From assembly GCF_000154445.1 (NCBI RefSeq), contig NZ_DS499559.1: a DNA stretch of 64,000 nucleotides, one strand, 5' to 3'. The position numbers and the translations under genes were made by a program. The notes under the pieces were generated by a model that did no database searches, was not told the DNA's origin, and worked only from the letters and a program-made list of their open reading frames with translations. Positions 9,197 through 17,900 of this stretch are shown piece by piece. Source of the stretch: Intestinibacter bartlettii. GTDB lineage: Bacteria; Bacillota; Clostridia; Peptostreptococcales; Peptostreptococcaceae. Numbering within the stretch: the first letter of the stretch is position 1; each line of letters opens with the position of its first letter.

Positions 9197-9393
9197 GATG
9201 GATTAAAGATAAAAAATATACATGAAAAGAGAAATTTATTTTTATTATTTATAATATGATATTATTATATAAAATATAGAGTGGTCACAATTTTCTGTTA
9301 ATAATAAATTAATATTAATTGTATCCATAAAAGTTGATACATCTAAATATATTAAAGTAGAAATATTAGACAATATTACAGGGGGAGATATAT

Positions 9394-10158
9394 ATGGATA
9401 AAGAAGAAAGTAAAAAAAATCCTAACTATTATAAAAATTTATTAGATAGTAATGATTTTAATGAATTTGAAGAAATATTAGAATTCCTTAAAGAAGAACT
9501 AAGAAATTATTATGTGAATTTAGAATACAGTGAAAAAATCATTAGGTTTATAGAAAATGAATTCTCTATTGATAGAGTTTTTCCAACACAGCTAATATTT
9601 ATTAAACAGTTTTTGAATAATGCCTTTGATTCAATGGTTTTAAGTATATATAAACTATATTTTGATAGAGGAAATATAGTTAAAAAAACAAATTGTGGAA
9701 TTAAATATCTTCAAACTTTTCTTAATAAAAAATTATTACAAACTGAGGAAAGTCAAAGGGCTATTTTGAGGAAAGCTGGCAAGAAAATAAAAGAAACTCA
9801 AACTTTAGGAGATAACATAGTAAAAATACGTAATTCACGAATTGCTCATTGTGATATAGGTAAAAAATCAGAGGTTGAGAAAATTGTTTTACAAATAGAA
9901 ACATTAAAAAGTATATTTGAAAATTCTGTTGAGATTTTAGAATTATTATCATTAAAATATTTTGAATATAAGGGGTCAGATGATCAAGAGATGATAAGAA
10001 TTCATGGATTTGAAAAATTTTTAATCAAAAATATATGGATAAATAGTGATAGTAATACAGATTTAGATTTATTCTTTAACACTTTACGTTTTAATTTTAT
10101 GGATAATGATATAAAAATAAAATTATATATGAATATTGACCGTAAAAGAAATATATGA
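9394..10158 (+). CDS. HEPN (AbiU2-like) domain protein
   Basis: 254-aa all-helical, hydrophilic protein. Residues near 143-155 read KIRNSRIAHCD, matching the HEPN signature R-N-x(4)-H found in AbiU2-like and related ribonuclease or nucleic-acid-binding domains. An excellent Shine-Dalgarno (AGGGGGAG) precedes the ATG. No nucleotidyltransferase (MNT) antitoxin gene is adjacent, so it is a stand-alone HEPN protein; a role in abortive infection or RNA cleavage is an inference. The promoter of the siderophore operon overlaps its last codons. Confidence 0.6.
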   Translation: MDKEESKKNPNYYKNLLDSNDFNEFEEILEFLKEELRNYYVNLEYSEKIIRFIENEFSIDRVFPTQLIFIKQFLNNAFDSMVLSIYKLYFDRGNIVKKTNCGIKYLQTFLNKKLLQTEESQRAILRKAGKKIKETQTLGDNIVKIRNSRIAHCDIGKKSEVEKIVLQIETLKSIFENSVEILELLSLKYFEYKGSDDQEMIRIHGFEKFLIKNIWINSDSNTDLDLFFNTLRFNFMDNDIKIKLYMNIDRKRNI

Positions 10159-10190
10159 TAAAATGACTTGTCTGATAATGATTATCAATA
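10136..10190 (+). promoter_or_regulatory. Fur-controlled promoter of the siderophore importer
   Basis: A sigma-A promoter TTGACC (10136-10141), 17-bp spacer, TAAAAT (10159-10164) is followed by GATAATGATTATCAAT at 10174-10189. That matches the core of the Fur box GATAATGATTATC and covers the expected transcription start. Iron-loaded Fur would repress. The 60 bp downstream lead to a strong AGGAGG. Confidence 0.85.
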
Positions 10191-10211
10191 TACAGGAGGA
10201 TTATATTAAAA

Positions 10212-11167
10212 ATGAAATTAGGTAAATTAAGTAAAAAATATTAATGACAAGTCTAATACTAAGCAGTATAGCTCTTGTTGGATGTACTACAAATAATAGT
10301 ACAAATAAAGAAAATAATAGCAGTGATAATCAAATTACTGTACAACATAAATTAGGAACTACAAAATTAAATAGCAAGCCTAAAAAAATAGCAGTACTTG
10401 AATTATCATTTTTAGATTCTCTTCATAATTTAGATATAGACCCAGTGGCTATAGCTGATGATGGAGAATCTAACAAAGTAACAGATGTTACAAATGGTGA
10501 AAAAATAGATTATGTATCAGTAGGTGATCGTAAAGAACCAAATTTAGAAGAATTAAGTTCAATGGATTTAGACTTAATAATAGCAGACACTAGCAGACAT
10601 AGTGAAATATATGAAGATTTAAGCAAAATAGCACCAACAATAGTATTAGATAGTATTGATTCTTCATATGATGAATACATAGAAAATTTTGAAACTATTG
10701 CAAAAATTGTTGGTAAAGAAGATGTAGCAAAAACTAAAATAGAAGAAGCTGAAAAAGTATTATCAGATGTTAAAGATAAAGCAAAAGATAAAGTATCAGA
10801 TGAAGAGGTATTAACTGTATCACCAAAGAACGATGAATATACAGCACATACTTCAAGTTCATTTGTAGGACAAGTTTTAGAAAAAGCTGGTTTTAAAAAT
10901 GCAATTCAAAGTGATGATAAAGAAGCATCTTTATCTTTAGAACAATTAGTTGAAATAAATCCAGATATAATTGTTTATATGAGAGATGATATAGATACAA
11001 CTATATATACAGAATGGAAAGATACTGAACTATATAAATCATTAGATGCAGTTAAAAATAACAAAGTATATACAACTGTAGCAAGAGGTCCATGGACTCA
11101 ATATAGAGGATTTATTTCTGTAAATACATTAACAAAAGAAATGTCAGGTTGGTTATTAAATAACTAG
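10212..11167 (+). CDS. Siderophore-binding lipoprotein with frameshifted signal peptide
   Basis: Periplasmic-binding-protein family (FepB/YclQ type), about 318 aa after correction. It would bind a ferric-siderophore at the outer face of the membrane. The RBS AGGAGG lies 11-12 nt before ATG 10212, but this frame stops after 10 codons (MKLGKLSKKY). Adding one A to the A6 run at 10233-10238 restores MKLGKLSKKILMTSLILSS followed by the lipobox LVGC. As written, only an ATG at 10244 without an RBS opens the long frame, and that peptide lacks the charged n-region. The body is intact (YVSVGDRKEPNLEEL, IYTEWKDTELY). It heads an operon with two FecCD permeases and an ATPase. Confidence 0.85.
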
Positions 11168-11198
11168 AAAATAAATAGACAGCTAGAAGGTTATTCAT

Positions 11199-12212
11199 AT
11201 GGACAGTGTAAAAAAAAGTAAATTTATAGTATTTGCATCTGTAGGTATATTTGCAGTAGCAATGCTATTATTAATAGATATTTTAATTGGAATGAGCGAT
11301 ATAGGAATAAAAGAAATTATTGATTCTATTATAAGTTATAGTGGTAGCAAGCAAGATTTAATAATAAGAACGGTTAGATTGCCACGTGTATTACTTTGTA
11401 TATTAATAGGAGCATCTATGGCTATTTCAGGATTAATTATGCAAAATTTAACTAGAAATCCCCTTGCATCACCGCAAATTTTAGGGATAAATTCAGGAGC
11501 AACATTATCGGTAGTTGTAATAATGGTATTTTTCCCTTTATTAGGATATAAGGCGAAAATATTAGGTGCATTTTTAGGAGCTGGAGTTATAGGATTATTT
11601 GTTCATGTAATTGGAACGGTTAAGAATTTATCTCCACTAAAAATAACACTAGTTGGTATAAGTATTCAGTTATTTTTAAGTTCTATAACAAAGTCTATAA
11701 TGTTATTTAATGAAAGTAAAACATCTGATTTAGTATTTTGGATGATTGGAGGAGTCCATCATGCACAATTCATACATATAATGGCTATATTACCATGGTT
11801 TATTCTATCTATAGTTTTAACGATATTAATATCTAATTCTATGGATACTTTAAAAATGGGAGATAGTGTAGCTATTAGCTTAGGTGAGAATGTTAAGTTA
11901 ACAAAGACTGTGGCTACAATAGTGGTAATTTTATTATCAAGTTCATCTGTTGCAATAGCAGGTCCGATATCTTTTGTTGGCTTGATAACGCCTCATATAA
12001 TTAGCAAACTTGGAGGTCGAAACTTCAGACAAAACTTTATATTATGTGGAATTTATGGTGCGAATTTACTTTTATTATCTGATATAATATCTAAGATTTT
12101 AAAATATCCTTATGAGTCACCTGTAGGAATAGTAACATCATTTATAGGAGCAGTATTTTATATATTCCTAGCTAATAAAGAAATGAAAAGAGGTGGAGTA
12201 AGTGAAAAATAA
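11199..12212 (+). CDS. Ferric-siderophore ABC permease, FecCD family (first)
   Basis: 337 aa, about nine to ten membrane segments. Typical BtuC/FecCD features are R(L)PRVLLCILIGASMAISGLIMQNLTRNPLASPQILG near the start and the LGENVKLTK coupling loop, then GPISFVGLITPHI. It lies 31 bp after the binding protein and overlaps the second permease by 11 bp, so the two probably form a heterodimeric channel. Confidence 0.93.
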   Translation: MDSVKKSKFIVFASVGIFAVAMLLLIDILIGMSDIGIKEIIDSIISYSGSKQDLIIRTVRLPRVLLCILIGASMAISGLIMQNLTRNPLASPQILGINSGATLSVVVIMVFFPLLGYKAKILGAFLGAGVIGLFVHVIGTVKNLSPLKITLVGISIQLFLSSITKSIMLFNESKTSDLVFWMIGGVHHAQFIHIMAILPWFILSIVLTILISNSMDTLKMGDSVAISLGENVKLTKTVATIVVILLSSSSVAIAGPISFVGLITPHIISKLGGRNFRQNFILCGIYGANLLLLSDIISKILKYPYESPVGIVTSFIGAVFYIFLANKEMKRGGVSEK

Positions 12213-13176
12213 AAATACATTGATATTTACAATAAGCATAGTAATGCTATTAGTAATATCTTTCATAAGTTTACTCTTTGGAAGTAAGCCTTTAAATATA
12301 AGTAATGTATTTGATGCAATTTTTAATTACTCCAGTTCTAGATATTCTTTTATTGTGTTTGAATATAGAATTCCTAGATTGCTAATAGCTATTATGGTGG
12401 GAATGAGTTTGGCTATAGCAGGAGCTATTTTTCAAGGTGTTCTTAGAAATCCTCTAGCTTCAACTGATGTTTTAGGAATAGGAAAAGGAGCAGGGTTTTT
12501 TGCATGTCTTGTTATAAGTCTTAACTTAAAAATTAGTATATCTATAGCAGCTATGATTGGCGGACTTATGGTAGGTATTATTATTTATTTACTAACTAAA
12601 AAGACTAATTTTAAAAATACAAGTATAGTTGTAATGGGTATAGCTATGAGTGCATTATTTGATGCAGGTATCCAATATTTGAATATAAGTAATTCAGCCA
12701 ATGTGCAAACAATACTTCTTTGGTTAACAGGTAGTGTATGGGGAAGATATTGGGATGAGGTTCAAATATTAATTCCTTATGTAGCAATCTTTATACCATT
12801 AGCTATAATTTTTGCTAATAAAATAGATATTTTATCTTTAGGTGATAAAGTAGCTATAAACTTAGGAGAAAATATAAACTTTTTAAGAGTAGGACTTTTA
12901 TTAATCGGAATAATACTTACAGCTAGTAGCGTAAGTGTAAGTGGAACTATAGGTTTTGTGGGACTTATAGCGCCACATATAGCAAAAAATTTAGTAGGAT
13001 ATAAACACAGATTAGTTATTCCACTAAGTGGACTTATAGGTGCAAATCTTTTAGTAATTTCAGATATTATAGGTAGAACTATAATATCTCCAATGGAAAT
13101 ACCAGTAGGAATAGTAACAGCTATTATAGGAGCACCATATTTCTTATATTTATTATTAAGAAAAAAAGCTAATTAG
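12202..13176 (+). CDS. Ferric-siderophore ABC permease, FecCD family (second)
   Basis: 324 aa, FecCD family with RIPRLLIAIMVGMSLAIAG, RNPLASTDVLGIGKGAG, a LGENINFLR coupling segment and GTIGFVGLIAPHIAKN. The start is a GTG-context overlap inside the end of the first permease. It is the second half of the membrane channel, translated in tandem with the ATPase gene 16 bp downstream. Confidence 0.93.
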   Translation: MKNKNTLIFTISIVMLLVISFISLLFGSKPLNISNVFDAIFNYSSSRYSFIVFEYRIPRLLIAIMVGMSLAIAGAIFQGVLRNPLASTDVLGIGKGAGFFACLVISLNLKISISIAAMIGGLMVGIIIYLLTKKTNFKNTSIVVMGIAMSALFDAGIQYLNISNSANVQTILLWLTGSVWGRYWDEVQILIPYVAIFIPLAIIFANKIDILSLGDKVAINLGENINFLRVGLLLIGIILTASSVSVSGTIGFVGLIAPHIAKNLVGYKHRLVIPLSGLIGANLLVISDIIGRTIISPMEIPVGIVTAIIGAPYFLYLLLRKKAN

Positions 13177-13192
13177 AAAGGTAGTGATAATA

Positions 13193-13963
13193 ATGAGTTT
13201 AGATATAAAAGATTTAGTTTTAGGATATGAAGACAAAAAAATAGTTAACAATATAAATTTATCTATACCAAAAGGTAAAATTACTATCTTAATCGGTGCA
13301 AATGGTTGCGGGAAGTCAACGTTACTTAGTGGTATGAGTAGATTATTAACACCTAAAGAAGGAAGTGTATTATTAGATAATATATCTATACATGAGTATA
13401 AACCAAAAGAATTAGCTAAAAAACTAGCAATATTGCCACAAGGACCAATAGCACCAGAAGGTATAACGGTAAAAGAGCTTTGTTATTTTGGTAGAAATCC
13501 ATATAAAAGCATATTTGGCACAAGGTCTCAAAAAGATGAAGAAATGGTTAATTGGGCAATTAGAGCAACTGGTCTTGAAGATTTTGAAAATAGACAGTTA
13601 GATTCTTTATCAGGAGGTCAAAGGCAACGTGCATGGATTGCAATGGCTTTAACTCAAGATACAGATGTACTTTTACTTGATGAGCCTACAACATATTTAG
13701 ATTTAGCTCATCAAATAGAGATTTTAGAATTATTAAAGGATTTAAATAATAAAACTAAGAAAACAATAGTTATAGTTATACATGAGTTAAATCATGCGGC
13801 TAGGTATGCTCATAATCTTGTTTGTATGAAAAATGGAGATATATACTCTCAAGGGGAAGTAGATGATGTATTTAATGAAAATATGTTAAGAGATGTTTTT
13901 GGAGTAGATAGTATAGTAATTTCTGATCCAATTACGCAAAGACCTATGTGTATACCAAAATAA
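13193..13963 (+). CDS. Ferric-siderophore ABC transporter ATPase
   Basis: 256 aa from ATG 13193, which is better spaced from AAAGG than the in-frame GTG at 13184. Walker A GANGCGKSTLL, Q-loop LPQGPIAPEG, signature LSGGQRQRAWIAMAL, Walker B VLLLDEPTTYLDLAHQ and the H-loop VIHELNHA are all intact. It is of the FecE/FhuC class and powers import with the two upstream permeases. Last gene of the Fur-controlled operon; a terminator follows. Confidence 0.94.
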   Translation: MSLDIKDLVLGYEDKKIVNNINLSIPKGKITILIGANGCGKSTLLSGMSRLLTPKEGSVLLDNISIHEYKPKELAKKLAILPQGPIAPEGITVKELCYFGRNPYKSIFGTRSQKDEEMVNWAIRATGLEDFENRQLDSLSGGQRQRAWIAMALTQDTDVLLLDEPTTYLDLAHQIEILELLKDLNNKTKKTIVIVIHELNHAARYAHNLVCMKNGDIYSQGEVDDVFNENMLRDVFGVDSIVISDPITQRPMCIPK

Positions 13964-14039
13964 TAAGGAACTACTAAGTTTGAATAAAGTGGACCCTTTG
14001 TCGATGGAATAAGAAAAAACACATAGCAAATACACAATC

Positions 14040-14078
14040 AAAAGCTGATTTCTAAATTGAATAGGAGTCAGCTTTTTG
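14040..14078 (+). terminator. Terminator of the siderophore operon
   Basis: Stem AAAAGCTGA / TCAGCTTTTT flanking a ~20-nt loop, about 75 bp after the ATPase stop. The DNA between (GGAACTACTAAGTTTG...) holds nothing I can assign. Confidence 0.65.
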
Positions 14079-14286
14079 TTTCCTAGAAAAATTACATATC
14101 TTTTATACATAGTTTAAGACAGTATGAGAAGATACATTATGAAGTTCATGTATAATTATTTTGAATTAAACAAAAGAGAAACAAATTTAAAAGTTATTTA
14201 AAAAATGTTTATATAGAAAATATAGGGGTATATTTATAATATCTAAGAAATGTATACAAGATACATATTAAGAGGAGAGATTAATT

Positions 14287-14754
14287 ATGTTAAATCAAAA
14301 AACAATAGATATAATAAAAAGTACAGTACCAGTATTAAAAGAACATGGATTAGAAATAACAAAAACTTTCTATAAAACAATGTTTGCAAATAATCCAGAG
14401 GTAAAAGAAATGTTTAATATGGATAAACAAGAATCTGGTGAGCAACCAAAAGCATTAGCAATGACAGTATTAGCAGCAGCTCAAAATATAGATAATTTAG
14501 AAGCAATATTACCAGCAGTAAAGAAAATAGGAAGTGTTCACGTTAACTCATATGTAAAACCAGAACATTATCCAATAGTAGGTAAAAATTTATTATTAGC
14601 TATAAAAGAAGTTTTAGGAGATGCAGCAACAGAAGAAGTGTTAAATGCATGGGCAGAAGCTTATGAAGTTATAGCTAAAGTATTTGTAGAGGTAGAAAAA
14701 GATATTTATATAGATCAAATTTGTAGAGATAATCAAATACATCAAACATTATAG
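14287..14754 (+). CDS. Single-domain haemoglobin of the Vitreoscilla (VHb) type
   Basis: 155 aa, alignable without gaps from memory to Vitreoscilla haemoglobin: MLNQKTIDIIKSTVPVLKEHG, the run EQPKALAMTVLAAAQNI and IKEVLGDAAT are nearly identical. Haem-site residues fall at the VHb positions: Tyr29 (B10), Phe43 (CD1) and the proximal His85 (F8). There is no reductase domain, unlike Hmp flavohaemoglobin. The C-terminal ~12 residues are an extension. In an anaerobe such a globin would handle O2 or NO. Monocistronic with an RBS AGAGGAG and its own terminator. Confidence 0.93.
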   Translation: MLNQKTIDIIKSTVPVLKEHGLEITKTFYKTMFANNPEVKEMFNMDKQESGEQPKALAMTVLAAAQNIDNLEAILPAVKKIGSVHVNSYVKPEHYPIVGKNLLLAIKEVLGDAATEEVLNAWAEAYEVIAKVFVEVEKDIYIDQICRDNQIHQTL

Positions 14755-14760
14755 TTTATA

Positions 14761-14814
14761 AAAGGGCCCCTTAAGACTTTGATAATTTTATCATTGCTAA
14801 AAGGGGCCTTTATT
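14761..14814 (+). terminator. Terminator after globin gene
   Basis: GC-rich stem AAAGGGCCCCTT / AAGGGGCCTTT with one bulged base, followed by an AT-rich tail. Confidence 0.75.
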
Positions 14815-14933
14815 AATAATGAAGTTAACAAATGACTGAAAAGATAAGGACTTTCACACATAATAATAAATATAATAATATGGAATATATCACTATATTT
14901 ACAAAAAAATAAAAAAAATATACAATAGATATA

Positions 14934-14966
14934 CTGCCTAGAATATTCAATTATATATTTCTAGGC
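14934..14966 (+). promoter_or_regulatory. Leader hairpin upstream of the large surface protein
   Basis: TGCCTAGAA and TTCTAGGCA form a perfect 9-bp stem around a ~14-nt AT-rich loop, ending ~25 nt before the start codon. There is no T run, so it is not a standard terminator. It could be an operator or an mRNA structure. I see no cobalamin riboswitch box here. Confidence 0.45.
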
Positions 14967-14991
14967 AAATTAATATTATGGGAGATAGAAT

Positions 14992-17900
14992 ATGAAAAAA
15001 GTAAAACTAAAAAGGTCAATACTAAGCATTATTTTAACGATGATACTTATCATGAATAGTGTTGTTGTTCCAGTATATGCAAGTAGTGTAGTTTCGTATA
15101 ATTCGCGAAATACTTTTAAAATCAGTTCAGCAAATGATTTTCCTGAAAACATAGAACAAGGTCAGGTTTACGTTTTAACAACTGATATAACCTTAAATCA
15201 AGGACAACAGATAAAGAATCTAAGGGGAACCTTAGATGGTAATGGTTTTAACATTACACTTGCAGACAAACCGCTAGCAAATAATGTATCTGGTACTATC
15301 CAAAATTTAGGAATAAGTAGTTCAGGTACAATAACAAGTGAAGATACTTTCGGAAGTATGGTAGTAACACTTAGTGGTACTATTCAAAACTGTTACTCTG
15401 TCGCATCAATAAAATTAAGTGGTTTTTTAGGCGAAGTAGGTGGTCTTGTTGGGACATTAAGTGGTGGATCTATTAAGAACTCTTATTTTGCTGGTACAAT
15501 TGACAGTTTCATGGCTGGTGGTTATGGAGGTTTAGTAGGAATTAATAATTCTGCTAATTCTGTGATTTCAAATAGTTATTATACTGTTAATAGTATGATG
15601 GGAACAGTAAGTATGATTATGCCAAAACCTCAAGAAATAAATTCTGGTAAGAAATCAGAAAATGAATTAAAGTCAGGTGAAGGAATATCACTTCTTAATA
15701 CAAGTTTACCTGAAACAGGGTTTATTTGGACAAGTCCATCAAATGGGGAAAATAGAGGGTTGCCAACTTTAAAAAAAGGTAAAATTGAATCTACACCAGA
15801 TGTAGTTGATAAGACTAATCTTGAAAAGTATATCAATCAAGTAAAAGAATTAGAGGCAAATAAAGAACAATATACAGAAGAAAGTTGGAATAATTTACAA
15901 CAAGTTCTTAAAGATGCTAAGGCAATACTTGAAAAAGATGATGCTACACAATCAGAAGTAGATGGTCATGCTAAGAAATTAAGTGATTCAATAAATTCAT
16001 TAAAAAAGAAAAAAGCTACTTTACCAGTTGCTATGCCTGAAAATGCAGAAGATGTTAAACACATTAAATCAGTAGAAGATTTAGAAAGAATTAATATATC
16101 TGACAAAAATGCATTTTATGTATTAGATAACGATATAGTAATTTCTCCTGATGACTGGTATTTTCCAATGGGAGACTTTGAAGGAACTTTAGACGGTCAA
16201 GGTCATACTGTTACATTTAAAAACACAAGCGTAGGTATATTTGAAAATCTAGGCGAATCAGGTGTTATACAAAATGTTCATTTTACTGGAAATTTTGATA
16301 CATGGGAAGCAATGGGACCTATAAAGAAAGAAATTAAAGGTTCTATAATAAATTGTTATTCTGATGTAACTGGTTCAAATGCATGTGGATTTTCTAAATA
16401 CTTAAGCGGAGGAATTCTTTCTAACTCTTATTCAGTGAGTAAAGGTGAAAAAGGAGTTCTTTTCAATCAATATAAATCTGGAGATTTAATCAATACTTAC
16501 TGGGATTCTGTTTTAACAAATCCAGTTAAAATTCCAGGTGAAAACTTAAAAAGCTCTAAATCTATGTCAGAAGATGAGATGAAATCTATAGAGTTTACAA
16601 ACCTTTTAAATAAAAATCGTGGTGAATATGGAGTTAAATGGGGCCAAAGTAGTACAGGTTATCCGTATTTTGGTGAAAATAAAGAGTATAACCCAGAAAA
16701 TCCAAGTTTACCAGAAAATAAATATAAAGTTATTTTTGAATCATATGAAGGTGAAGAAATGGAATTAAATAATCAATTAATTCATCTATCACCTGATTTC
16801 GTAGATTCTACATTCAAAATAGCAGGTAAATTCAAGTTAGTTGATGTTGCAGAAGACAGTACAATTGAGTGGAGTTGCAGTGATATTAAACCAAAAAACT
16901 CTATAAGTATTGGGTCAGAAAATGGTAGCTTACGTATAGATTCAGAAGGTAGTGCCATTATAACGGCAACAGAGAGAAAAGCAAATGGAGAAACTGAAGT
17001 AGTAGCTACTATTAAGGTAGTTGCAAATTCTAAAGAAATAGAACAAATTAAATTAACTATCAATGGAAATGATGTTACAAACGGGAAATATACAGTTGCT
17101 GGTTCTGAATGGAAAGATATAAAAGTTGAGGCAAGATATGAAGGATCAGAGGAATATACACCGGTTACATATTCTAGATTCACTTATACAGCAGATGATA
17201 CTGATATGGTTTACAACATAACAAGTTCACCATCGTTTTATTTTAAAAAGCCTGGAACAGCTTCGATAAAAGTTGTTTCTAATAAAAACCCAAATGTTGC
17301 AGCTACAGTAGAAGTTACATCTACATATGTTCCTGTTGAATCAATAGAACAAACTGTTCCAAGTGTAATAGAAATACACGGAAGAAATGCAAATAGTTCA
17401 AAAATCGGAGCATTCAATCCACATTACAATGGTATTGTGGTTAAGCCTGAAAATGCTAGTAACCGCAATAAATATACAATCACAAGTAGTGACCCTTCAG
17501 TAGGTGAATATGTTGCGAGCATGGCAAATGGATATGTTCCTTACAAAGCAGGAACAACTACTTATAAAGTATCTTTAATAGATGTTAATCCAGATACAAA
17601 TAAAACAAGAAAAGTTAGTAGTAGCAAAGAAGTTACTTATACTTATCTAAATCCGCTTACTAGTATAATGACAAAAAATGATTCAATTGAATTAGACAAT
17701 AATACTAAAAGCAATCTTGATTTAACTTTCGTGGGAGAAAAATCAGATGAAGGATATAGCGTAACAGCTCCTGAGCTTATTTGGACTTATGACAAAGAAG
17801 GTATTGTTGAGATAGAACGTAAAACAGATGGATTCTGGAAAAAGAATACTGATGAATATGACAAGGCACCAGATAAAGGTCTTTATATTTCTGGTTCAGA

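Noticed and set aside
13964..14039. Insertion-sequence end after the siderophore operon
   Set aside because: GGAACTACTAAGTTTG...GTGGACC recalls some IS ends, but no inverted partner or transposase remnant is found.
14815..14991. Cobalamin riboswitch ahead of the surface-receptor gene
   Set aside because: No B12-box-like GCCACTG element; only a short hairpin is visible.
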